Assembly (NCBI GenBank): GCA_964574335.1
Contig: CAZNNH010000041.1
Coordinates: forward strand, 1 to 40,514
Source: CAZNNH01 sp964574335
GTDB taxonomy: Bacteria > Acidobacteriota > Vicinamibacteria > Fen-336
Direction: 5' to 3'
Length of the DNA: 40,514 nucleotides
A program made the translations under genes and the position numbers. Positions 23,227 through 30,353 of the stretch are shown piece by piece. Every line of letters starts with the position of its first letter. Position 1 is the stretch's first letter. The notes beneath the pieces were generated by a model. It was not told the DNA's origin. It saw only the letters and a program-made list of their open reading frames with translations, and searched no databases.

Positions 23227-24909
23227 GTGGCCCCTGTGGTGGCCGTCACCCTCATCCTCTGCCTGCTGGCCGCACCGGCGGGAGCGGTCGAGCGCACGTT
23301 CTCTGAGGAGCGTTTGCTCCTCGACCGGCGACTCGAGACCCTCCGCCGGATCCTCCCCGATGCCCCGAACCCGGCCGCCGATGTGGCCTTGGTCCGCCAG
23401 CTCGCGAAGGAGGCCGGCTTCGATCAGCTCTCGGTGACGGCGCGACCGATCGACGAGGAGCCGGGAACCCAGGTCATCGACCTGTCCGCCTTGGCGCAGT
23501 ACCTGGAGATCGACCGTTTCTTCCGGCAGATCGCCCTTTCGCACCGCCTGGTGGACGTCGAGAGCCTGGAGCTGGCGGCGACTCTCCACGACAGCGTCCA
23601 GCTCAAGGCGGTGCTGCGGATCCCCCACTGGCCGCGCGGCGCCCCGCTGCCGGCACCTCCCGAGGGCGTTCGCAGGCTGGTGGCGGGCCTGCCGCGCCAC
23701 ACCGCCGAGGCGTTCCTCCGCGACCAGGCCCTGGCGCTGGCCAAGTCCAGCCGGATCGCCAGCTTGCGCCGGGCCCAGCGGAACCCGAGGCTGTTCCTCT
23801 CCGAGACCGCGGCGGTAGTCCGCGAGCGACCGGTCTCGCTCGCCTTCGCCAGCCTCGGGGAGAGCTTCCTGATCCGCGGGCTGACGGTCGGCGAGGGGCC
23901 GGCTCGCGCCCTCGAGAAGCGCTTCGAGCAGGGCTTCTTCCGGGTCTCGGAGTTCCTGCTGGCTCGCGACGGGGCCTGCCGCCGCTTCGAGGTGCTCGGG
24001 CAGAGCCCGGTGGTCGGCGTCCAAGCTGACCTGCCGATCCCGGTGGAGGACCCATTCCACCAGGACACCGCTCCGTGTGTGGTCGATCGAGACTCGGGAC
24101 GCGCGAGGATGGTCAAGGGACCGTCGCGCAAGCCCACCGAAGGGGGCCCGCTGACCCTGCGGCTGCGCCAGGTCGACGCCGCCGACGTCTTCCGCGTGCT
24201 GCAGCTCCTCACCGGCCAGGGCTTCATCGTCGACGGCAACGTCCGCGGCCGTGTCAGCGCCGAGCTCAGCCGCGTCACCCTCCAGGAGGCGCTGGCCGCG
24301 CTCCAGCAGCAGCTCGACCTCCGGATCGAGTCCTTGGGCTGCGTCCGGCGCGTCGCCCTGGCCAACGCCTCACCAGCCCCCCCGATGCCAGCCCCCTCCG
24401 GGGAGCCCCCGCTGGCCAGCTTCGCCCTCAAACGCGCCACGGTGCGGGAGATCCTGGCCGTGATGACGGACGCCGACCCGAGCCTGGCGGCCTTGGGACC
24501 CGAGGGCTTCCTGGGCCAGCTCAGCGTCTGGGCGGCGGACGTGTCGCTTCAGGACGTGCGAACGGCGATCCTGCAGGCTGCGGGCCTCAGCGAGCGCCTC
24601 GAGGAGGGTCAGCGGATCCTGGAGCGGACGCCAGGCTCCGGCGAGAACGTCGTCCCGGTGGCGGGCACCGAAACGCAACGTCGACTGGTGGTCGGCCCCG
24701 AGGAGATGTCGCTGGCCGAGTTCGAGCTGACCGGCCTGGTCTCGAGCGGCTCGAGCTGGCTTGCCCTCGCCTATTCGCCACGCGGCGTCCTGCACTCGTA
24801 CGCGACCGGCGCGCGGTTGGACGATGCGGTGGTCAAGGGCGTCTACTCCACGGACGTCGTCGTGGATACTGGCGACGGCGACGTACGACTGGCAATACCC
24901 CCGCCGTAG
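23227..24909 (+). CDS. Fused PilO/secretin-N/PilP-like envelope protein
   Basis: 560 residues from a GTG at 23227, where a signal peptide (MAPVVAVTLILCLLAAPAGA) begins; no strong Shine-Dalgarno is visible. Residues about 35-135 resemble the PilO/GspM periplasmic ferredoxin-like domain (LVRQLAKEAGF, LEIDRFFRQIA). Residues 307-375 are a secretin/TonB short N-terminal domain (LRLRQVDAADVFRVLQLLTG, VSAELSRVTLQEALAAL). A second such unit follows at about 398-460. Residues about 490-560 match PilP (EFELTGLVSSG, LAYSPRGVLHSYATG, DVVVDTGDG). In type IV pilus systems PilO, PilP and the PilQ N-domains are separate interacting proteins; here they appear in one chain without a secretin barrel. No other pilus gene is in the window. 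Confidence 0.62.
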   Translation: MAPVVAVTLILCLLAAPAGAVERTFSEERLLLDRRLETLRRILPDAPNPAADVALVRQLAKEAGFDQLSVTARPIDEEPGTQVIDLSALAQYLEIDRFFRQIALSHRLVDVESLELAATLHDSVQLKAVLRIPHWPRGAPLPAPPEGVRRLVAGLPRHTAEAFLRDQALALAKSSRIASLRRAQRNPRLFLSETAAVVRERPVSLAFASLGESFLIRGLTVGEGPARALEKRFEQGFFRVSEFLLARDGACRRFEVLGQSPVVGVQADLPIPVEDPFHQDTAPCVVDRDSGRARMVKGPSRKPTEGGPLTLRLRQVDAADVFRVLQLLTGQGFIVDGNVRGRVSAELSRVTLQEALAALQQQLDLRIESLGCVRRVALANASPAPPMPAPSGEPPLASFALKRATVREILAVMTDADPSLAALGPEGFLGQLSVWAADVSLQDVRTAILQAAGLSERLEEGQRILERTPGSGENVVPVAGTETQRRLVVGPEEMSLAEFELTGLVSSGSSWLALAYSPRGVLHSYATGARLDDAVVKGVYSTDVVVDTGDGDVRLAIPPP

Positions 24910-24943
24910 CGTCGTGACCTGCCGCTCTCCCACAAAAAGGAGA

Positions 24944-24966
24944 GGCCCGGGGGCTCGCCCCGGGCC
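24944..24966. terminator. Strong bidirectional rho-independent terminator
   Basis: The stem GGCCCGGGG (24944-24952) pairs with CCCCGGGCC (24958-24966) around a five-nt loop. On the minus strand it is followed by TCTCCTTTTTG (T-run at 24938-24934). On the plus strand it is followed by ATCCCTCTCTTTCTT. It closes both the PilO/secretin/PilP-like gene and the candidate small RNA. Confidence 0.85.
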
Positions 24967-25059
24967 ATCCCTCTCTTTCTTGCGGGCACTCAAGCCCAGC
25001 GCACCATCACGGCGCGCTTCTCGTGGATTTGACTCTCAGCGATCAGGGGCCAAAGGCCC

Positions 25060-25083
25060 CTAGTCGACCGGCGGAACCTCCAT
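25060..25083 (-). CDS. Seven-codon ORF (MEVPPVD) inside the candidate small RNA
   Basis: ATG at 25083 is preceded by GAGGAGG with a 5-nt spacer, as good a ribosome site as any in the window. The ORF encodes MEVPPVD and stops at a TAG that abuts a GGGGCC/GGCCCC hairpin. It could be a leader peptide sensing proline or translation state, a tiny peptide, or chance. The two consecutive Pro codons could stall ribosomes. Confidence 0.35.
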   Translation of the reverse strand: MEVPPVD

Positions 25084-25186
25084 CGGCACCTCCTCGAGTC
25101 TCACGGCCGGCCCGCGTCAGCGCGCGCTACGCCTGACGAACGCCTCTTGAATCGGTCCCAAGTGCCGTGGGCCCGACTCACTACAC

Positions 25187-25215
25187 AATATCGGCCGGCA
25201 CCACCGGGCTGTCAA
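25187..25215 (-). promoter_or_regulatory. Near-consensus sigma-70 promoter of the candidate small RNA
   Basis: On the minus strand, TTGACA (25215-25210, perfect -35), a spacer of exactly 17 nt and GATATT (25192-25187) predict transcription from about 25180. This has the best -35 I found in the window, and no annotated gene begins downstream. Confidence 0.65.
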
Positions 25216-25240
25216 CCCTTCGTCCACGATGGTGCGCCTG

Positions 25241-25400
25241 CTAGCGCCGCGTCGCCGCCACCTCCTCTAGGGTGGCGGTCGGGGTGTAGAACGAGGTGTC
25301 CACGAACAGGGGACCCCGGGGGTAGCTCGGCGCTCGTAAACAGCCGCTCCCCATTGCGCCAGTGGCTCACCTCGCCGGCGGGGCTGCCGGCGGGTCGGGG
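25241..25400 (-). pseudogene. Probable frameshifted coding remnant
   Basis: Just after the mini-Fis stop, the same minus-strand frame reads AGEVSHWRNGERLFTSAELP with codon choice like a real gene, then degenerates. From about 25310 another frame takes over with equally gene-like codons (GPLFVDTSFYTPTATLEEVA) and ends at a TAG (25243-25241). Joining the two halves by one frameshift gives a plausible C-terminal protein fragment that I cannot assign. A 37-codon ORF (25354-25241) exists without the join. A CCGCCACC/GGTGGCGG hairpin (25255-25278) lies at its 3' end. It may be a decayed gene or a short expressed peptide. Confidence 0.3.
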
Positions 25401-25658
25401 CTACTCCTTCAGCCCCAGGTCGCGGAGACGGCGATAGAAGGTCTCCGACGAGATCTGCAGCAGCTCGATGGCGCGGCGCTTGTTGCCCGGGCCACTTCCA
25501 GGGCCTTTCAGCGACTGCTGGATGGTCTCGATGACCCGGCCCGGGGCCGTCTGCTCGAGCAGGCTCCGCCCGATCTCGTACACCGCGTGGAACCGGCCCG
25601 AGGCTTCCCCGGCCGGAACGTCCAGGAGGCGCTGCTCGGGGTCGCGGACGGTTTCCAT
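25401..25658 (-). CDS. Mini-Fis DNA-binding protein
   Basis: 85 residues. The C-terminal 30 (GNKRRAIELLQISSETFYRRLRDLGL) are a Fis-type helix-turn-helix as found at the end of NtrC-family activators. The N-terminal 50 residues are a short helical region (RFHAVYEIGRSLLEQT) without an AAA+ domain. Such small proteins can act as dimeric nucleoid or recombination factors like Fis, or as stand-alone regulators. The ATG at 25658 is divergent from the channel-like gene at 25720 with only 61 nt between, so local regulation is plausible. Related in its HTH to the sigma-54 activator at 11.4 kb. Confidence 0.7.
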   Translation of the reverse strand: METVRDPEQRLLDVPAGEASGRFHAVYEIGRSLLEQTAPGRVIETIQQSLKGPGSGPGNKRRAIELLQISSETFYRRLRDLGLKE

Positions 25659-25719
25659 CGTGGGGGCATTGTAGCGGCAGTCTCATGGCTTATGCTTCGG
25701 TGGGTCAGGGGGACACCGC

Positions 25720-26808
25720 GTGCGCGAGACGCTCCACCAACCGGGTCGGTTGCACCGCCGACGGCGCGGCCTCTTGGCGCGTCTGTGGGCCGAGTGGTGC
25801 TTCGCCCGGGTGGTGCTGCGCCACTTCCGGGCCCGCTTCCTGCTGATGGCGCTGATCCTGCTCTCCGGCGCCCTGCTGTTCCTGGTCTTCGAACCCGAGA
25901 AGGGCCACTCCTTCTCGGAGGCCCTGTACTTCTCCTGGAGCCTGGTGTTCGGCGAGCCGCCCGAGGAGTTCCCCCGGTCCGGGGCCCTGCAGGCGGCGTT
26001 CTTCGTGCTGCCGGTTATGGGTCTGGTGGTGATCATCGAGGCGATCGTCGACTTCGGCTTCGTGCTCCGCGACCGGCGGCGCTCGGAGCGAGGCTGGTGC
26101 AAGATGATGGCGGACTCCTTCTCGGACCACATCGTGCTGGTGGGGCTGGGCAAGCTCGGCTTCCGGACCTACAGCCTGCTGCGCGAGCTGGGCGAGACGC
26201 TGGTGGTGATCGAGCGTTCGGCCGAGAACCAGTTCCTCGAGACGGTCAGGCGCGACGGCACGCCGCTCTTCATCGGCGACGCCCGCCGGCGTGCCCTCCT
26301 GGTCGACGCCAACGTGGCTCGGGCCAAGAGCGTGGTGGCGGCCACCGACGACGACCTGGCCAACCTCGAGACCGTCCTGGATGCACGCCGGATCGCGCCC
26401 GGGATCCGGGTGGTGCTGCGGATGTTCGACCAGAACATGGCCGACAAGATCCGCGACGGCTTCAACATCCACCTGGCGATGTCGCAGTCGGCGATCTCCG
26501 CCCCGGCCTTCGCCACCGCCGCCCTCGACGCCTCGATCGTCAATAGCTACATGGTGGAAGACCGACTGGTGGTGGCCCAACGCTGGATGGTCCAGCCGGG
26601 GGGGCAGCTCGACGGCAAGACGGTGGGCAGCATCCTCGAGCAACTCCACTTCGGCGTGGTCGACCACCAGCCCAAGGAGGGACCGCGGCACCTGTTCCCG
26701 CCCCCCGACATCCGGCTCGCCGCCGGCGATCGCCTGATCGTACAGGGGCCGTTCGAGGCGATCGTGGCGCTTCGGAAGAAGGCGCGGGGTCTGGCCGAGC
26801 CGGACTGA
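25720..26808 (+). CDS. K+-channel-like protein with RCK/TrkA domains but no selectivity filter
   Basis: 362 residues. A basic N-terminus precedes TM1 (about 38-57), a pore-helix-like segment (SFSEALYFSWSLVFG, 64-78) and TM2 (about 89-114). The cytoplasmic part has an RCK N-domain (about 136-262; DHIVLVGLGKLGFRTY is the NAD-binding glycine motif, VVIERS the ribose-binding acid) and a TrkA-C domain (about 278-355). Classical channels carry TVGYG between pore helix and TM2. Here the segment is FGEPPEEFPRSG with no GYG, so potassium selectivity as known is unlikely. The GTG at 25720 has AGGGGGA upstream and a TATGCT -10 at 25691-25696. It could be a ligand-gated channel of unknown selectivity or a membrane-anchored nucleotide sensor. 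Confidence 0.8.
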   Translation: MRETLHQPGRLHRRRRGLLARLWAEWCFARVVLRHFRARFLLMALILLSGALLFLVFEPEKGHSFSEALYFSWSLVFGEPPEEFPRSGALQAAFFVLPVMGLVVIIEAIVDFGFVLRDRRRSERGWCKMMADSFSDHIVLVGLGKLGFRTYSLLRELGETLVVIERSAENQFLETVRRDGTPLFIGDARRRALLVDANVARAKSVVAATDDDLANLETVLDARRIAPGIRVVLRMFDQNMADKIRDGFNIHLAMSQSAISAPAFATAALDASIVNSYMVEDRLVVAQRWMVQPGGQLDGKTVGSILEQLHFGVVDHQPKEGPRHLFPPPDIRLAAGDRLIVQGPFEAIVALRKKARGLAEPD

Positions 26809-26841
26809 AACCCGGCCGGACCCCGCGGTTCCGGCGACCGG

Positions 26842-27543
26842 CTACTTGAGCTGGTATTCGAAGCAGCGGTGGCCCGGGTCGCCCTTCTGGCCGCGGAGGA
26901 TCTCCTTGACGCGATAGCTCTCCTGCTTGCAGATCCCCTCCCGGCCGTTGATCGCCCACAGCGCGCGGTCTTCCTCCCACCACGCGCCCTTGGTGCAGAC
27001 CCTGCCGCTGGCGTTGGCGGTGAGGTCGCCGTCGTCGGGCACGCCGGGGTTGCTGGCCTTCACGCCCCGGTAGTAGTCGCTGTCGAGCTGGTTCTGGCCC
27101 AGGAACGGCTGCCAGCGGGACCAGGTGCTTTCCACCTTGGCCAGGCCCTCGCCGCACAGACGCTCCTGGTCGGCGTAGGACCGGCCCGAGGCCCCGTCGA
27201 GCACCGTGCTTCCGGTATCGAGCTGCGACTGGACGGTGGCGCGAGCCTGGCTGAGCTGCTGGCTCTCGCCCGGGAAGCCCCGGGTGAACGCCTCGAGGCC
27301 GCCGAGCTTCAGCAGCGTGCGCAGGCCGTGCAGCCGGCGCTCCAGCTCGTTGCAGGTGCAGGACCGGGTGCCGTCCGGGCGCGGCGTGGTGTAGCTGACG
27401 GCGGCCTTCAGGTCCACCTGCGGTGCGGGGGTGGCCTGGGGCTGGGGCGCCTGGCTCCGGCGCACCTGCGCCTCCAGGCTGAAGGCAGCGACACAGCAAG
27501 CGACGACAGCGACGACCCGGCCCGTCCTCCTCGATCTCATCAT
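26842..27543 (-). CDS. Secreted cysteine-rich protein of unknown function
   Basis: 233 residues. A signal peptide (MMRSRRTGRVVAVVACCVAA...LEA) is followed by a Pro/Gln-rich spacer (SQAPQPQATPAPQ) and a globular region with six cysteines in a spaced pattern (CTC, LCGEG, VCTKG, ICKQE, RCFEY), suggesting three disulfides in the periplasm or outside. Aromatic motifs such as WSRWQPFLGQNQ and GAWWEEDRALWAINGREG recur. I do not recognise a family. The ATG at 27543 is chosen for the GGGAGGGAG six nt upstream; an ATG 18 nt earlier overlaps that ribosome site. It is convergent with the channel-like gene and stands apart from the ygeY-like gene. Confidence 0.55.
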   Translation of the reverse strand: MMRSRRTGRVVAVVACCVAAFSLEAQVRRSQAPQPQATPAPQVDLKAAVSYTTPRPDGTRSCTCNELERRLHGLRTLLKLGGLEAFTRGFPGESQQLSQARATVQSQLDTGSTVLDGASGRSYADQERLCGEGLAKVESTWSRWQPFLGQNQLDSDYYRGVKASNPGVPDDGDLTANASGRVCTKGAWWEEDRALWAINGREGICKQESYRVKEILRGQKGDPGHRCFEYQLK

Positions 27544-27613
27544 CAACTCCCTCCCTCTCATTTGGCCGCGCCTCGCGCGACGTTGACGTCGATCCGAACC
27601 GGTCAGCGGTCGA

Positions 27614-29164
27614 TCAGCGACCCGCTCCGGCCACGTACTGGCTCGGGAAGCGCGCGAGCAGCGCGATCGTGTGCCGTAGCTCGCGCAGGTCGACGCACTC
27701 GCCGATCTTGTGGGTGTTCTGCTCGATCCCGGGCCCGATCCCGATCATGGCCGGGTGGCGGGTCGGGCCCGAGGCCACCCACCTCTTCCGCTCCGGCACG
27801 CCGGCCGCGCGCGCGACCGGCATCGGGAAGCCCACACCGTCGGTCGAGAAGATCCATCGGCCGACCCGAGGCTCCCGGCGCAGGGCCCCGCCCTGAGCCC
27901 CGCCCGGGGGCTCCTCCACCTGCGGCGCGACGACGCCACGATAGGCCCGCACCATGGCGTCCACCGCGGGATGGTCCTCCGGCGTGAGCCAGCTCGGGTA
28001 GATCTGGGGGTTGTCGACGGCGAAGCCCCGCCAGGTCGACTCCCGATAGGGCGGCACCGTCACCTCGACCCGCAGCCCCGCCGACCGCGCCATCCGGACC
28101 GTCTCCAGCGACAGGACGTCCGCCAGGGCGCGCTCCGGCGTCTCGCCCACGGTGAGCCGCCGATCGAGCCGGAAGACGAAGCGTTCGGGCACGGCGCAGT
28201 CGCTGGGGGTCTCCACCCGGGCCAGCGAGGCGGTGCGGGTCCCGTGGCCGAGAAATGGGTGGTCCAGGAACCCCTCCCGGCTGTCGTAACGTCGCGCCGC
28301 CTCGGCCAGGATGGCGCCCCCGTGCTCCAGGGGATTGAGTCCCTCCCAGGGCATGGAGCCGTGACAGGAGCGCCCGGTGATCGCCACCTCGATCTGCATC
28401 CGGCCCCGCTGGCCGCGGTAGATCCCAAGCGCGCCCTGCCGGGCGTCCCCGGTCCCTTCGGTGAGCACCACCACGTCGGGGATCTCCTCCGGTCTCCCGC
28501 TGGCCAGGGCCCGGGCCATGACGTGAGCGGGGCCGGCGCCTTCGTTGTCCTCTTCGCTGGCGGTGGCAAAGGCGCGGACGATGGCGCCGCGGAGCGCTCC
28601 CTGGCCCTCCAGCTCGAGCAGGATCTTGCAGGCCACCACCTGGGCCACCACGCCGCCGAGCTGGTCCGCCGAGCCGCGCCCGAACAGCAGGTGCGGCCAC
28701 TGGTCGTCCGGGGGCAGGTACCCGAGGCGCTCGTGTAGCGCCGTCCGGTCGATGCGGCTCATGTCGGCCACACCCCGGAAGGCGTCGATCCCGTCGCCGA
28801 GCCGCTCCGGCCACTGCGACCGCAGGGCGGCCACGGTGTCGGCGTGGCCGTCCAGGTAGATCACGCGCTTGTGCTGGGCCGGTACACCGTCGCCCGGATC
28901 CTCGACCTGCCAGACCAGGTTTCCGTAGTCGTCGAAATCGACGTCCTCGGGCCGGCGCACCGCCCCCACCTCGATCACCGCCTGCCGCAGGTACTCGAGG
29001 CGCGGCCCCTCGTGGTTGCTCTGGCCGCAGCGCGGGTCGCCACCCTCCTCGGGCGAGCGGTCCACGTGGTCGGCGGGGATCCGCACCGCCTCCCTCAGCA
29101 GCCGGGTGGCAAGGGGTAGGTGGTGGGCGGCTCGCTCGGCCACCCGTTCGTCGAAGGTGCTCAT
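27614..29164 (-). CDS. M20 metallohydrolase, YgeY-like
   Basis: 516 residues. M20 features: YLDGHADT (His107, Asp109), GRGSADQLGG (bridging Asp167), SEEDNEG (catalytic Glu204 and metal Glu205), and a lid domain with SCHGS, FLGHGTRTAS and DRRLTVGET. The last four match E. coli YgeY, as does the distinctive WIFSTDGV near the C-terminus. YgeY is about 403 residues; the extra length lies mainly between GHADT and GRGSAD, at the N-terminus, and around EEPPGGAQGG. The start overlaps the YgeW-like stop (ATGA). YgeY belongs with YgeW and YgeX to clusters linked to anaerobic purine/ureide breakdown in enteric and gut bacteria. The substrate here is inferred from that context. Confidence 0.83.
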   Translation of the reverse strand: MSTFDERVAERAAHHLPLATRLLREAVRIPADHVDRSPEEGGDPRCGQSNHEGPRLEYLRQAVIEVGAVRRPEDVDFDDYGNLVWQVEDPGDGVPAQHKRVIYLDGHADTVAALRSQWPERLGDGIDAFRGVADMSRIDRTALHERLGYLPPDDQWPHLLFGRGSADQLGGVVAQVVACKILLELEGQGALRGAIVRAFATASEEDNEGAGPAHVMARALASGRPEEIPDVVVLTEGTGDARQGALGIYRGQRGRMQIEVAITGRSCHGSMPWEGLNPLEHGGAILAEAARRYDSREGFLDHPFLGHGTRTASLARVETPSDCAVPERFVFRLDRRLTVGETPERALADVLSLETVRMARSAGLRVEVTVPPYRESTWRGFAVDNPQIYPSWLTPEDHPAVDAMVRAYRGVVAPQVEEPPGGAQGGALRREPRVGRWIFSTDGVGFPMPVARAAGVPERKRWVASGPTRHPAMIGIGPGIEQNTHKIGECVDLRELRHTIALLARFPSQYVAGAGR

Positions 29165-30279
29165 GGACTCTCCCGAAGCCCGCTCACCTCGGCGAGGCGA
29201 CAAAGCCGCGCCTCGAGGTCGGGGACCTTGGCCGCCGCCAGCAGCGCCGCGATCACGTAGACCTTCTTGTTGGCCTGCCGCGCCAGCGAGGTGCGGAAGG
29301 CCTCCATCACCCCCGGGGTGACCTCGGCCCCGATGTCGGCAGGCAGGCAGTGCATGTAGAGGGCGTCCGCGGTCAGACCCATACGCCTCTCGTCGCAGAT
29401 CCAGTCGCGGTGGCGGGCGTTCTGGGCCAGGGCGCGCGCCTCGATGTCGAGAAACGCGGCCCGGTCCGAGGCGCGGTTGGCAGCGAGGCGTTCCCGCATC
29501 AGCGACAGCGGCCCCCAGGACTTCGGGTAGACCACGTCGGCCTCCCGAAACGCCTCGTCCATGGAGTCGACGAGCGCGAAGGAGCCACCGCTGGCGGCGG
29601 CGTTCCGAGCGGCGGCGGCCATCGGCTCGTCGAGCAGGGCGTATCCCTCCGGGTGGGCCAGCCGCACGTGGGCCCCCATCCGGCAGAGCAACGTGATCAG
29701 CCCCTGCGGGACCGAAAGCGGCTTGGCGTAGCTCGGCGAGTAGGCCCAGGAGACCGCGATCCTGCGGCCGGCCAGCCCACCCTCGAGCCGCTCCCGCAGG
29801 TACAGGAGATCGGCCAGGGTCTGGGTGGGATGATCGAGGTCGCACTGCAGGTTGATCACCGGCACCGTCCGCTCGGCGCCGGTCGCCTCCAGGTACTCGT
29901 CGATGCCGCGCTCCACCTCGCGCATGAAGCCGGTCCCCTCGCCCAGGATCAGGTCGTGCCGGATGCCGAGCGCGTGGGCGTTCATCCCCAGCATGGCGCC
30001 GGTCTCGGCGGCGGTCTCGCCGTGGGCCACCTGGGTCGAGGAGCCGTCGACGATCACCGGCGCCATCGCCAGCCGGGCGGCCGCCCCGGCCCAGGCCGAC
30101 TTGGTTCGGGTCGAGTTGTCGAAGAAGAGGGCGTAGGCGAGCTGGCCGGGGAGAAACGCCAGCGAGCGGCCGGCCCGGTCCAGCGTCTCGAGGCGCTCGG
30201 CCAGCCCCGCGAGGGTCAGCAGCTCCGGCAGCGACCAGTCCTCGGTGGTGATCAGGTTGCGTCCCAGAAGTGCCGCCAT
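29161..30279 (-). CDS. ygeW: Knotted carbamoyltransferase, YgeW-like
   Basis: 372 residues from the ATG at 30279. The carbamoyl-phosphate loop is FFDNSTRTKSAW. The later segments HGETAAET, NLQCDLDHPTQTLADLL, SWAYSPSYAKPLSVPQG, AHPEGYALL, DVVYPKSW and ALYMHCLPADI follow E. coli YgeW closely and differ from ordinary ornithine or aspartate transcarbamylases. YgeW has a trefoil-knotted fold; its physiological reaction is tied to ureide or diaminopropionate chemistry in anaerobic purine degradation and is not fully settled. GGAGG lies four nt upstream of 30279; ATG 30306 is an alternative nine codons earlier. It is coupled to the YgeY-like hydrolase and divergent from purU. No ygeX, hydantoinase or xanthine dehydrogenase gene is in the window. 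Confidence 0.88.
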   Translation of the reverse strand: MAALLGRNLITTEDWSLPELLTLAGLAERLETLDRAGRSLAFLPGQLAYALFFDNSTRTKSAWAGAAARLAMAPVIVDGSSTQVAHGETAAETGAMLGMNAHALGIRHDLILGEGTGFMREVERGIDEYLEATGAERTVPVINLQCDLDHPTQTLADLLYLRERLEGGLAGRRIAVSWAYSPSYAKPLSVPQGLITLLCRMGAHVRLAHPEGYALLDEPMAAAARNAAASGGSFALVDSMDEAFREADVVYPKSWGPLSLMRERLAANRASDRAAFLDIEARALAQNARHRDWICDERRMGLTADALYMHCLPADIGAEVTPGVMEAFRTSLARQANKKVYVIAALLAAAKVPDLEARLCRLAEVSGLRESP

Positions 30280-30353
30280 CGACCCTCCAGCTCGCTCGGT
30301 ATCCATGAAGGTTAGCAGAGGAGCGGGTGCGCCGTGTTATCGTCTGGGCCGCC

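Larger units (their letters stand above)
24934..25180 (-). ncRNA. Candidate structured small RNA or short mRNA, about 247 nt
   Basis: A near-consensus promoter (25215-25187) and a strong terminator (24966-24934) bracket this minus-strand transcript, which does not lead into any annotated gene. The 5' half can fold as a branched structure. GAGTC (25179-25175) pairs with GACTC (25100-25096), and CACGGC (25169-25164) with GCCGTG (25107-25102). Inside are a CTTG/CAAG hairpin and a CGTCAG/CTGACG hairpin (25138-25133 with 25120-25115). Next come GAGGAGG, a 7-codon ORF and the hairpin GGGGCC-TTT-GGCCCC (25060-25046). I see no signature of RNase P RNA, tmRNA, SRP RNA or a known riboswitch. A stand-alone regulatory RNA or an mRNA for a very small peptide are both possible. 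Confidence 0.5.

Noticed and set aside
24985..25400. tRNA or known housekeeping RNA in the large gap
   Set aside because: I found no cloverleaf with TTCRA loop and acceptor stem, and no RNase P, SRP or tmRNA signature. Only an unassigned structured transcript is supported.
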